A model generated the notes under the pieces. That model was given only the letters and a program-made list of their open reading frames with translations. It made no database searches and was not told the DNA's origin. The position numbers were made by a program, and so were the translations under genes. Below, piece after piece: positions 38,189 to 48,355 of a stretch of DNA of 64,000 bases. Position 1 is the first letter of the stretch; every line of letters starts with the position of its first letter. The DNA is taken from positions 124,001 to 188,000 of the forward strand of contig NZ_OZ060923.1 of the NCBI RefSeq assembly GCF_964059965.1, written 5' to 3'. The stretch comes from Fukatsuia anoeciicola (lineage in GTDB: Bacteria > Pseudomonadota > Gammaproteobacteria > Enterobacterales > Enterobacteriaceae).

Positions 38189-39461
38189 TTCTTCTTTTTC
38201 ACCTAAATCAACTTCTTCTTTGGCAACCTGGTTATCCTATATAGAATTATTACATAATCAGGAAATTGATTTAGGTCTAGAACGCGTTAAAAAAGTTGCC
38301 GAACGTATAGAACTGTTAAAACCTGCAACTTATGTATTTACTATTGCTGGTACTAACGGTAAAGGTACAACTTGTTGTGTATTAGAAAAAATTCTTCTTG
38401 CTGCTGGTTTACGGGTAGGGGTCTATAGTTCACCACATCTTTTATGTTATACAGAGCGTGTACGTATTCAAGGAAAAGAGCTTAACGAAATAACACATTG
38501 TCATTCTTTTTCTAAGATTGAAGCGGTACGTGGTAATATTTCATTAACTTATTTTGAATTTAGTACTTTGTCAGCGTTATATCTATTTAAACAAGCAGTG
38601 CTTGATGTAGTTATTTTAGAAGTTGGACTTGGTGGTCGTTTAGATGCTACTAATATTATTAATTCTGATATTGCTGCAATTACTAATATCGGTCTTGATC
38701 ATACTAATTGGTTAGGTGCTGATAAAGAAAGTATTGCGCGTGAAAAATCAGGTATATTTCGTTATAATAAACCAGCAATAGTAGGCGAACCTGAGAGACT
38801 TTATTCTATTGAAACAGTTGCCGCAAAGTTAGGAGCTAGGCTTTATCGTTATCATGATGCTTGGCAATTTAGTCGCCAAGATAGCAGTTGGCACTGGCGA
38901 AGTGGTTCATACCAATTAGATAATTTACCTTTACCTAAAGTACCGTTACAAAATGCTGCGACAGCATTAGCAATGCTACATTACTCTACTTTTTTTGTCA
39001 GCAAATTAGCTATTCATAAAGGTTTACAGACTGCTTGTTTACCAGGACGTTTTCAAGTTTTTAGTAAACAACCTATGTTAATCCTAGATGTTGCTCATAA
39101 TCCTCATGCTGCTTCTTATTTAGCCCAACAACTCGCTAAATTACCAGAACGATCAGGTAAAGTACGTGCTGTTGTAGCGATGTTAGATACTAAAGATATT
39201 GCAGCAACTCTTAATTGTTTATCTAAACAAGTTGATAAATGGTACTGTGCATCATTATTTGATTTACATGGCGCATCCGTGGAATGGTTAACACAATATT
39301 TACCAAAACAAAATGTAAATAAAAATACGCCTTATTTATTTAATAATGTTATTCATGCATGGCATCAAGCAATGCATGACGCAGATCCACAGGATGTTGT
39401 TATTGTTTTTGGATCCTTCCGTACCGTTGCTCTTGTTATGACAGCATTAAAAACAATTTAA
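38181..39461 (+). CDS. folC: Folylpolyglutamate synthase / dihydrofolate synthase
   Basis: Mur-ligase-like enzyme that makes dihydrofolate from dihydropteroate and adds further glutamates. 426 residues (422 in E. coli). ATP loop FTIAGTNGKGTTCCVLEK; LLCYTERVRIQGKEL; LEVGLGGRLDATNII; TNIGLDHTNWLG; EKSGIFR with the carbamylated Lys; DVAHNPHAASYL; FGSFRTVALVMTAL near the end. Starts within the end of accD (8-base overlap), showing translational coupling as in E. coli. Folate synthesis or salvage is therefore at least partly kept. Confidence 0.96.
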   Translation: MNNSSFSPKSTSSLATWLSYIELLHNQEIDLGLERVKKVAERIELLKPATYVFTIAGTNGKGTTCCVLEKILLAAGLRVGVYSSPHLLCYTERVRIQGKELNEITHCHSFSKIEAVRGNISLTYFEFSTLSALYLFKQAVLDVVILEVGLGGRLDATNIINSDIAAITNIGLDHTNWLGADKESIAREKSGIFRYNKPAIVGEPERLYSIETVAAKLGARLYRYHDAWQFSRQDSSWHWRSGSYQLDNLPLPKVPLQNAATALAMLHYSTFFVSKLAIHKGLQTACLPGRFQVFSKQPMLILDVAHNPHAASYLAQQLAKLPERSGKVRAVVAMLDTKDIAATLNCLSKQVDKWYCASLFDLHGASVEWLTQYLPKQNVNKNTPYLFNNVIHAWHQAMHDADPQDVVIVFGSFRTVALVMTALKTI

Positions 39462-39514
39462 TAACTATAAAATTGAAAATTAGAGATTTATTAATATAAT
39501 AAGCATTAATATTT

Positions 39515-40020
39515 TTAGCTATGAAATAGGGTTAAGAGTTAATTTAAGAATTATTTTGGTTAGTGCTATTATTTTGGTTTTTATAAGAAGAATAATAATT
39601 CTAACAATATTATTTAATAATAAAAGAAGTATTAGAAGAATTTATTTACTATTATTAAGTTAATACCCAAACTTAATTTTTTTTGCAAAAAAATTAATAT
39701 AAGAATATTTATTAATTAACTAATTTTACCTATATAGTAACTATGGAGTATAATTGACTCTGTCAAGCTTATAAATAAAATAAAAAAATCTAAACAGGTA
39801 CTATTTATGTGACTAATTAGTATTTTGAATAATATTATTAATGCAAATAGTATTATAGTAAAATTATACTTGTTAGGTTATTAACTACCATTATTATCCA
39901 TACTAATAAATAATCTATATTATGTTAGAAGTAAATAATTCTAAAAAGAAATTATAGACAGTATTGTATAAACTCAATACTCTTAATAACCTCAATGGTA
40001 AGGTAAAAATATTAAAGTCT
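39515..40020 (+). pseudogene. dedD: Probable fossil of cell-division SPOR protein DedD
   Basis: The 563-base gap between folC and cvpA is the E. coli position of dedD (about 660). Near 39540 one frame reads S-stop-F-K-N-Y-F-G, comparable with SKFQNRLVG of DedD, and the neighbouring frame reads ILVSAIILVF, like the following membrane segment TIVLVALGVIVLP. The low-complexity middle and the SPOR domain cannot be read. Support is mostly positional. Confidence 0.4.
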
Positions 40021-40024
40021 TTTT

Positions 40025-40504
40025 ATGGTCTGGATTGATTACGCTATTATTTTTATTATCTTATTTTCAACCTTGATTAGTTTAATTCGAGGTTTTTTCT
40101 ATGAAGCGCTATCACTTATAACATGGGGATCTGCATTTTTTATTACTCATCATTTTTATCTATATCTTACAGTATATTTTACTTATTTTAGAAACGAAGT
40201 AATTCGTAATGGTATTGCTATTATTATCTTATTTATAACTACCTTAATTATTGGTGCTATTATTAATTCATTGATGAGTCGTCTGATTATCCGTACTGGA
40301 TTATTAAAAATTGATAGGGTTCTTGGTGTATTTTTTGGGGCATTACGTGGTATTCTCATTGTTACCATCATATTATTTTTTATAGATACCTTTACTGATT
40401 TTACGCAAAGTATAGAATGGAAAAAATCACAATTAATCCCACAATTTAATTATATAATTAAATGGTTCTTTAACTACTTACATAATACGTCAAATTTTTT
40501 ATAG
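40025..40504 (+). CDS. cvpA: CvpA family membrane protein
   Basis: Inner-membrane protein first known as needed for colicin V production; its precise role is unsettled. 159 residues (162 in E. coli). Four hydrophobic segments (about residues 4-24, 28-48, 62-82 and 98-120), with MVWIDYAIIFIILFSTLISL, SLIRGFFYEALSLITWG and DRVLGVFFGALRGILIV closely matching E. coli. It lies 60 bases before purF, with which it is co-transcribed in E. coli. The conserved end KSQLIPQFNYIIKWFFNYL is present. Confidence 0.95.
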   Translation: MVWIDYAIIFIILFSTLISLIRGFFYEALSLITWGSAFFITHHFYLYLTVYFTYFRNEVIRNGIAIIILFITTLIIGAIINSLMSRLIIRTGLLKIDRVLGVFFGALRGILIVTIILFFIDTFTDFTQSIEWKKSQLIPQFNYIIKWFFNYLHNTSNFL

Positions 40505-40564
40505 GATCAATAAAGTTTATACGTAACCTTATAATAATCCATTAACGTTAGTAAGGAAAATAAT

Positions 40565-42082
40565 ATGTGTGGTATTGTTGGTATCGCTGGTTTTACACCA
40601 GTGAATCAGTTAATTTACGATGCTTTAATGGTGCTTCAGCATCGTGGACAAGATGCTGCTGGCATAGTTACTCTTGATTCTAATAATAGATTTCATTTAC
40701 GTAAAGCTAATGGTTTAGTGAAGGATGTTTTTGAAATGCATCACATGTTGCATTTACAGGGCACTATGGGACTAGGTCACGTACGTTATCCAACGGCTGG
40801 TTGTACTAGCGTTTCAGAAGCACAACCTTTTTATGTAAATTCCCCATTTGGCATTACCTTAGCTCATAATGGTAATTTAACTAATACGAAAGAAATGAGA
40901 GAATACTTATTTAAAAAAAAACGTCGCCATGTAAATACTACTTCTGATTCAGAAGTTTTATTAAATATTTTTGCTAGTGCTCTAGATAATTCGCAGAATT
41001 ATCCTTTAACAGAAGAGGATATTTTTACTGCTGTAGCTAAAACTCATAAATTGATAAAAGGTGCCTATGCTTGCGTAGTAATGATTATTGGTCACGGCAT
41101 GGTTGCTTTTCGTGATCCTAATGGTATACGACCATTAGTAATGGGTAACTATATTTTAAAAGATGGTCGTATTGAATATATGGTTGCCTCAGAAAGCGTT
41201 GCTCTTGATACATTAGGCTTTAAATTGTTACGTGATCTTGCACCAGGTGAAGCAATATATATTAATGAAAGAGGTAATTTATTTACTCATCAATGTGCTT
41301 CTAATCCTCAATATCATCCTTGTTTATTTGAGTACGTTTATTTTGCTCGCCCAGATTCCTATATTGACAATATTTCTGTTTATAGCGCTCGAGTTCGTAT
41401 GGGACAGAGTCTAGGTAAAAAAATTGCTGATAAATGGGCACAATTAGACATTGATGTAGTCATTCCTATTCCTGAGACCTCCTGTGATATCGCGTTAGAA
41501 ATCGCGCGTATTTTAGATAAACCCTATCGTCAAGGATTTGTAAAAAATCGTTATGTAGGTCGTACTTTTATTATGCCAGGCCAACAGGAACGCCATAAAT
41601 CAGTACGTCGTAAATTAAATGTTAATAGAGCAGAATTTAAAAATAAAAAAGTATTATTAGTAGATGATTCTATTGTACGTGGCACTACTTCAAAGCAAAT
41701 TGTAATAATGGCACGTGATGCGGGTGCAATACGAGTTTATTTTGCTTCAGCAGCACCAGAAATCCGTTTTCCTAATGTATATGGTATTGATATGCCAAAT
41801 GTCAATGAGCTTATTGCGTATGGTCGTGAAGTAAATAAAATAAGAGAGCTAATAGGTGTAGATGAATTAATTTTTCAGAACTTAGCTGATCTTATTAATG
41901 CGGTAAAAGATAATAATTCTAATATTACTGAATTTGAGTGTTCAGTGTTTGATGGTAATTATATTACTAAAGATATTAATCAGAATTATTTAGATTCTCT
42001 TGTATTATTACACCGTGATAATGCTCAGGTATTGTATTATCAAAATGAAATAGAAAATCTTGAAATATATAATAAAGACTAA
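40565..42082 (+). CDS. purF: Amidophosphoribosyltransferase
   Basis: First committed step of purine synthesis: PRPP plus glutamine to 5-phosphoribosylamine. 505 residues, as in E. coli. Cys2 nucleophile in MCGIVGIAGF, so the start is certain; AAGGA lies 8 bases before it. Glutaminase: LQHRGQDAAGIVT, GLGHVRYPTAGC, LAHNGNLTN. Phosphoribosyltransferase: PRPP loop VLLVDDSIVRGTTSKQIV. An A9 run at 40913-40921 (LFKKKRRHV) is slippage-prone but in frame. No terminator is seen; the ubiX fossil follows. Confidence 0.97.
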   Translation: MCGIVGIAGFTPVNQLIYDALMVLQHRGQDAAGIVTLDSNNRFHLRKANGLVKDVFEMHHMLHLQGTMGLGHVRYPTAGCTSVSEAQPFYVNSPFGITLAHNGNLTNTKEMREYLFKKKRRHVNTTSDSEVLLNIFASALDNSQNYPLTEEDIFTAVAKTHKLIKGAYACVVMIIGHGMVAFRDPNGIRPLVMGNYILKDGRIEYMVASESVALDTLGFKLLRDLAPGEAIYINERGNLFTHQCASNPQYHPCLFEYVYFARPDSYIDNISVYSARVRMGQSLGKKIADKWAQLDIDVVIPIPETSCDIALEIARILDKPYRQGFVKNRYVGRTFIMPGQQERHKSVRRKLNVNRAEFKNKKVLLVDDSIVRGTTSKQIVIMARDAGAIRVYFASAAPEIRFPNVYGIDMPNVNELIAYGREVNKIRELIGVDELIFQNLADLINAVKDNNSNITEFECSVFDGNYITKDINQNYLDSLVLLHRDNAQVLYYQNEIENLEIYNKD

Positions 42083-42330
42083 TTTTTTTCTTTTAGATTA
42101 ATATTTTCAAACTTTAATATAAGTATTACGTTTTTAATAGTTAACTATTTAACTAGCTTGAATTAATTTAATAATAATTTTTTAAATCTAATTTATAACT
42201 TAAATCTTTTGTGGTTTTATTTAAATAATCCTTATTTACTGCATATTAATAAATATTATTATATGCCATATGCTTTAATTTTTTTATTATTTATTAAAGA
42301 TTTAAAAGAGAATTATTAAAGAGATATATT

Positions 42331-42930
42331 ATGAAAAATTTATTATTAATATTTTAGATATTAGAGAAATAATTTATGGTACTAGTTTTACAGTAATATT
42401 AAAAAATATTCTTTAGATACAAACATATTTTATTACTGGTATAGCTATCATAAAAATAATTAATAGGTATACAGCATAATATGGAATAAGTTAGAAAACT
42501 TATTTATTATATTTTAATGGAAAACATAAATATTATAATATATCTTATTAGTTATAATAGAAACTAATTTAATACTAAAACAGTAGTAATAATTTTTAAT
42601 ACACTTAAACATTAACTCAAAATTCTTATGTATATAGTAGATAAGAATATTAATAGTATAATCATTAAATTTAAATTCATACTATGTTTTTAATAATTTA
42701 TTACAAGACTGAATTGCGCCTAAGATTTCGTAAAAGTTAAATTTATTTAAGAATATAAGATAGCGTGAAGTTTGCTATATGATAATTTATAGTTTTTATT
42801 AGTAAGTTACATTAGTAAATGATTATTAATACCTAATCTTTAGTTATTAAACTTATAATTTTCTATTCACTTTAGTTTTTTTACAGGACTTATTTAAATT
42901 TATAGTTTACAAAAATATATTATAAGTATA
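42331..42930 (+). pseudogene. ubiX: Fossil of flavin prenyltransferase UbiX
   Basis: ubiX follows purF in E. coli. Here an ATG at 42331, with AAAGAG upstream, opens MKNLLLIF (UbiX MKRLIVGIS), then a frame change gives EIIYGTSFTVILKNIL and IQTYFITGIAI, matching AIYGVRLLQVLRDV and IETHLVMSKAA. A later block near 42729 reads R-K-S-stop-I-Y-L-R-I-stop-D-S-V-K-F-A-I, matching RETPLHLGHLRLMTQAAEI. Frames are broken by stops and shifts throughout. UbiX makes the prenylated flavin cofactor used by UbiD in ubiquinone synthesis, so that step is lost or done otherwise. Confidence 0.7.
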
Positions 42931-43708
42931 AACAGCTATACTAGCATGTATTAAATAATTTGCTAATATATTTTATATAAATTTAAAACAAGAATCCTAT
43001 TGATTATATTATTATAGTTAGTTAGAAAAATTAAAATAATACTAGCTTATTTGCGTAATTTTCGAGCTAGTAATACATATCTTATATGGTAGATTAATAT
43101 TTTCTATAAATAAATTAATAAAATTTTAGACAAAATAGAATGTATTTCTATATTATTATTAGTTTATAAACATCATAATATTCCGTTTTAAAGTACCCTA
43201 GGATATTACGAGTAATTAATTTATATTTTGTGATTAAAACATATAGAATTTATATATTTATAGCCTAAAATTGCTAATAAAATAAAAGCACAACTTATTT
43301 ATTATATTATAAGTAGTACAATGGAATAATAGAAAGTCAAATTATTATATATAAATATATATTTTAGTAAAAATACTTATGTTTATCCTAAATTATTAGA
43401 ATAATATTTAGATATAAAGTAAATAATGAATATATAACAGTCCTATGAATACTAGTTAATATTTATTGTAAGCTGATTATTGTAATATTATTAGTATATA
43501 TATTAAGGAGTTATATAATATAACTATTTTGTTGATAGATATTAATTAATATGAATTATAGTTATTAATATAAAAATTAATAACCTGAAATATATACTGA
43601 TTTTTATATTATCTAATATTAATAGTGCATATAGTTATCAATTAGTTATAAATTACAGGTTAATAATGCCATGGTACTCGTGGTTTAAATTAATATAGGA
43701 AAATAGAA
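42931..43708. other. AT-rich gap before thrA
   Basis: About 780 bases with no recognisable frame. The E. coli threonine attenuator (leader peptide rich in Thr and Ile codons, then a GC-rich terminator) is not visible before the gene. The region should hold the thrA promoter. Confidence 0.55.
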
Positions 43709-45163
43709 ATGCGAGTAATGAAATTTGGCGGAACCTCAGTAGCAAATGCAAAACAATTTATGTCTGTTGCTAAGATTATTAAAGACAGGGCAGATCAAGA
43801 ACAAATTGCAAGCGTATTATCTGCGCCAGCAAAAATAACTAATAACTTTGTTGCAATGATCGAGAGCGCTATCGCAAAACCTAAACAAGACACTTCTTTA
43901 ATGATTAGAGAGATGCAAAATTTTTTTTTTAATTTATTATATAATCTGACTGAAGCACAACCAAAACTTGCTAAAGAACCATTAAGTAACTTACTAAAAC
44001 AAGAATTTGATCAACTTAATCAATTATTACATGGTATCTCTTTGCTAGGACAATGCCCAGCAGCTATTAATGCTGCTATTATTAGTTATGGTGAAAAATT
44101 TTCTGTTGCCATTATGGCAGCATTATTGCAAGCAAAAAATTGTTTTGTCACTATTGTTAATCCTGTTGAAAACTTACTAGCACATGGACACTATCTTGGT
44201 TCTACTATTGATATTGCGGCATCAATTTTACGTATTAATTTACAAAAAATACCCTATAATCATATTATTTTAATGGCAGGTTTTATCGCAGGTAATGATA
44301 AAGGCGAATTAGTACTACTGGGTCGTAATGGTTCTGATTATTCAGCTGCAGTACTAGCTGCTTGTTTAAAAGCAGAAAGTTGTGAAATTTGGACAGATGT
44401 TAACGGTATTTATACCTGTGATCCACAGATAGTACCAAATGCAAAATTACTACAATCATTATCATATCAAGAAGCAATGGAGTTATCTTATTTCGGTGCT
44501 AAAATTTTACATCCACGTACTATTATTCCTATTTCTCAATTTAAAATCCCCTGTTTAATTAAAAATACTACTAATCCAGAGGCACCTGGCACTCTAATTA
44601 GTAGTAAAAAAAGTAATGATGGTTATTTAGTGAAAGGAATTACTAATCTTAGTAACATGGTAATGATTAATGTATCTGGATCAGGTATTAAAGGGATGGT
44701 TAGCATGGTAGCACGGATATTTACTGCTATATCACATAGCGGTATTTCCGTAGCTTTGATAACACAATCTTCCTCTGAATATAGCATAAGTTTTTGTGTG
44801 CCACAAAGTGAATTATTACGCGCAGATAAAGCTTTGCGAGAAGAATTTTATTTAGAGCGTAAACAGGGAATATTAAATCCATTAACAATAATAGAGAAAC
44901 TTAGTATTATTTCAATTATCGGGGATAGTATACGTGTACAACATGATATTTCTGCCCGCTTTTTCTCTGCACTAGAACATGCTAATATTAATATTATTGC
45001 TATTGTACAAGGTTTTTCTAAACGTTCTATTTCTGCAGTAATCAATAACGATATGGCAACTACTGCTATGCGTATTTGTCATCAAGTGATGTTTAATGCT
45101 GATCAAGTAATTAAAGTTTTTGTTATTGGTGCTGATGGTATTAGTAGTGCGTTAATTAAGTAA
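43709..45163 (+). CDS. thrA: Aspartokinase I, retained N-terminal half of bifunctional ThrA
   Basis: Aspartokinase phosphorylates aspartate, the first step to DAP, lysine, methionine and threonine. The 484 residues correspond to the kinase (1-250) and the regulatory ACT region (to about 465) of the 820-residue E. coli ThrA. Kinase motifs are intact: MRVMKFGGTSVANAK, VLSAPAKITN, LLGQCPAAINAA, LLGRNGSDYSAAVLAA, YFGAKILHPRTIIPI; ACT: LITQSSSEYSISFCVPQS. The frame stops at TAA inside the NAD-binding glycine loop of homoserine dehydrogenase (FVIGADGISSALIK, E. coli FVIGVGGVGGALLEQ), where a Gln codon became TAA. A T10 run at 43921-43930 (QNFFFN) is in frame. Probably kept for DAP (inference). Confidence 0.93.
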   Translation: MRVMKFGGTSVANAKQFMSVAKIIKDRADQEQIASVLSAPAKITNNFVAMIESAIAKPKQDTSLMIREMQNFFFNLLYNLTEAQPKLAKEPLSNLLKQEFDQLNQLLHGISLLGQCPAAINAAIISYGEKFSVAIMAALLQAKNCFVTIVNPVENLLAHGHYLGSTIDIAASILRINLQKIPYNHIILMAGFIAGNDKGELVLLGRNGSDYSAAVLAACLKAESCEIWTDVNGIYTCDPQIVPNAKLLQSLSYQEAMELSYFGAKILHPRTIIPISQFKIPCLIKNTTNPEAPGTLISSKKSNDGYLVKGITNLSNMVMINVSGSGIKGMVSMVARIFTAISHSGISVALITQSSSEYSISFCVPQSELLRADKALREEFYLERKQGILNPLTIIEKLSIISIIGDSIRVQHDISARFFSALEHANINIIAIVQGFSKRSISAVINNDMATTAMRICHQVMFNADQVIKVFVIGADGISSALIK

Positions 45164-46180
45164 ATTTATCATCAACAACGTTAGTTAAAATAAAAATATA
45201 TTGATTTACGAGCATATGGTATAACTAATTCTAAAAGTATATTAATAGATATTAGAGGCATTAATTTAGCTAACTGGAGAGAACAGCTCAAACTTTCTCT
45301 ACAACTTTTTAATATGAACTAATTAATTCAACTAATAAAAATAAATTACTTACTAAATCCTGTCATTGTTGACTATACCTCTAGTGAGACTATTACTAAG
45401 CAATATATCAATTTTTTTTAGCTACAGGTTGTCATGTAGTAACAGTAAATAAAAAGCTAAATACTGTTGCTTCAATGAATTATTACTATCAATTACGAAG
45501 GACAGCAGCGTTATTTTGCCATAAATTTCTATACGATACTAATATTAGTGCTAACTTATCAGTTATTGAAAATTTGCAAAATATATTTAATACTGGTGAT
45601 CAATTAGAGCGATTCTATAGTTTTTTATCTAGTTCACTTTCCTTTATTTTAGTCAACTAGATGAAGAGGTATGACCTTGTCTACTGCTATTCTAGTAGCA
45701 CAAAAACAAAGCTACACCGAACCTGATCCGCGTGATGATTTATCAGGCATAGATATTGCCTATAAGTTATTAATTATTTATAGAGAAGTAGGTTATAAAT
45801 CAGAATTATGTGATATCGTTATCAAATCTATATTACCTCCAGCTTTAATATATATTGAAATGCAGTAACCTTTTTGGATCGTTTACTATCATTAGATAAG
45901 AATTTTAATAAAAAAATAATAAAAGCGTGGCAACAGGGTAAAGTATTACGTTATGATGGTATCATTGAAAAAGGTTGCTGTTAAGTAAAAATTAAAGCAG
46001 TTGATAGTAGTGATCTGCTATATAAAGTTAAAAATAATAAAAATATATTAGTATTTTACAGTCATTATTATAAACCCTTACCCATAATATTATATGGCTA
46101 TAATGTCGGTAATAATGTTATTGTTACAGGAATTTTACCAACATTTTGCGTATCTTATCCTAGAAATAAGAAAAATAATT
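45164..46180 (+). pseudogene. thrA: Decayed homoserine dehydrogenase half of ThrA
   Basis: The rest of thrA continues at ancestral spacing but is broken by stops and shifts. Readable blocks: YYYQLRRTAALFCHKFLYDT and SVIENLQNIFNTGDQLERF (from 45478), then after a frame change YTEPDPRDDLSGIDIAYKLL (45716-45775), and near the end GYNVGNNVIVTGIL (E. coli GYGAGNDVTAAGVF). The whole thrA locus would end near 46170, the E. coli length (820 codons). So homoserine cannot be made by this enzyme; a second copy (metL) elsewhere would be needed for methionine or threonine. Confidence 0.93.
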
Positions 46181-47118
46181 ATGGTTAGAGTTTTTGCGTT
46201 AGTATCAATAAGTAATATCATCGTAGATTTTAATACTTTAGGTGCTACAGTATCAACTATCAATGGCAGTTTACTAGGAAGGGAAGATAATTATATTATA
46301 GTTAAAATAGCTAATAAATCTAGCTTATTTAATACATGTTACTTTTTGGCTAAAATACCATAAGAAATACAAAAAATATCATTTATTAATGTTAGTAGAG
46401 ATTTTGCCAAAAAATTAATAAAACTATAACAGTAAAAATAATATCAGAAAAAAACATACTAATTAGATCTGAGTTAGGTTAAGCGCTTATTTGATAGTAG
46501 CGCAGCATTGATGGCACTGAATAAATATTGTAGCTAGCAATTAGATACTGTAATACTCCTTACTATGATGGGTATATTAAAAGGAATAATCTCTAACGAT
46601 ATTTACTATAACAATATTATCTCCTGTTATTTTAGTAGATACAATTAATATTAGAAAAACACGGCAGTATTATCAAATAGATTCCTAATTTAGATTAGTT
46701 CTGAGTAATAATTTATCCAAGAATTCAAATTTTTACTGCCATTGCACGTGATATTTTACTAGAAAATATAAAATTTAAGACTATATAAATCATGGATGTC
46801 ATCTTACTAATTTTATACATGCTTATCATAGTAAAATATAAATTTAGCTATTAAATTAATGAAGATGTTATTGCTGAACCTTATTGTATAGAATTGCTAC
46901 TTAATTTTATTAAGGCACGTCAGGTTGCTGTACAAGCTAAAAGCGCTTTAATCTATAAGATTTTTAGTTTTAGCTTAACTATGTTTACTATTCTCGTGAT
47001 AAAGAAACAATAAAATGTGTTACGTACTGTCTGTAAGAAGTCTATCTATAAAATAACAGGAAGATTTTATTCATATTTGTTGTCTAAATAAAAAGGTACC
47101 CGATTACTAAGATAAGGC
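46181..47118 (+). pseudogene. thrB: Decayed homoserine kinase
   Basis: Begins with ATG at 46181 and reads MVRVFALVSISNIIVDFNTL then GATVSTINGSLLGRED, aligned with [20 protein letters not shown] and GAAVTPVDGALLGD of E. coli ThrB, until a TAA at 46361. Later parts are stop-ridden, but the space to the thrC relic (938 bases) equals the live gene (about 930). Homoserine kinase would phosphorylate homoserine; no function remains. This first block is the best preserved of the relic. Confidence 0.9.
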
Positions 47119-48355
47119 ATAAAATTATATAATTTAAAAAATCATGCGTAACATGTTAGCTTTATGGAAGTATTGTAACAGGGTATTGGCAAGCAGCAGA
47201 GGTTATTTCTATTAGAAATACCTGAATTTACCTTGATAAAAATTGAGTATCTATTAAAATAGAATTTTATTACTCATAGTAGTTATATGCTCTCTGTTTT
47301 TATCAGCGATGAAATAATTTTACAGGTAATAACCAAAAAAGTTAAAGCAGCCTTTATGTTTACTACGTTCCTGATCACTATAGAAGAAAATTAAAATAAT
47401 TACGGTGTTAGAATTATTTTATATCCCTACATTAGAATTTAAGGACTTTAGTGCCCATTTTATAGTACAGATATTAACTGAAGAGTATTAACTAATTATT
47501 CTATTACTATTTTAATAGTAATATCTAGTAATACTGTAGTAGCTATTGTTTATGCTTTTTATGGTTTAAAAATATATATATTGCAATCCTTTATACTCAT
47601 AGTAAAATTAATCCATTATAGAAAAACTATTTTTAATTTAGGTAATAATATTTATATGATTGCTATCAATAGTGATTTTTGATACTTGCTAAACATTAGT
47701 TAGGATACTTTTAATGATATATAGATTAAGGAAATATTTAATCTTAATTTAATAAATTTAACATTAGTCGATTATTAACATAAATCTGTTATTACTTTAA
47801 GATAATAACACAATTACTAATTAAAGTACATAAATAATTAGCTATATCTGTACCTAGTAGTAAATTTAATAATTTAACTGACGGACTGCTTATAAAATTA
47901 CTAGGCACCATTAATCATTTTATTACTACCACTAATGCTAACGATACTGTACTACGTTTTAACAAACAACAATGGCAGCCTAACCTAAACGGGTTGTTGT
48001 TTTATCTAGTACTATAGATATTAGTTTACCAAATAATTGGTCACGCATTAAAGAATTATTTCATTGTAAGATTTAGCGCTTAAAAGACTTAGTTTATAGT
48101 ACTATTAATTACTAGGAAACTAAAAAATAATACTTTAGCTTGTTAATTTAGGATATATCTTTGATCTTTACATAGCTATTACTTATCGTCTATTACGTAA
48201 TTAATTAAATGAAGAAGAATTTATTTTACTTCTTGGTATTGCACATCTGGCAAAATTCAAAGAAAGTATTGAACATATTGTACAACAAACATTATTATTA
48301 CTACTTTTTCTAACCATTTACCTGTAAGATATACCTAATTATGAGTTTTTTATTA
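47119..48355 (+). pseudogene. thrC: Decayed threonine synthase
   Basis: The start codon ATG has become ATA; then KLYNLKNHA-stop-HVSF matches MKLYNLKDHNEQVSF. Further blocks: TTTNANDTVLRF and QQWQP (47926-47980; E. coli AATNVNDTVPRF, GQWSP), and EEFILLLGIAHLAKFKESIE (48211-48270; E. coli GEYGLFLGTAHPAKFKESVE). Many stops lie between them. With thrB and the second half of thrA also broken, threonine must come from the host, a partner or diet. The relic is about 1240 bases against 1287 for the live gene. Confidence 0.92.

Noticed and set aside
43600..43708. Threonine attenuator (leader peptide and terminator) before thrA
   Set aside because: No run of Thr/Ile codons and no GC-rich hairpin with T-run could be found.
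45475..46363. Three short open frames (45475, 45671, 46094) as small genes
   Set aside because: They are pieces of the homoserine dehydrogenase and homoserine kinase relics in successive frames, not independent genes.
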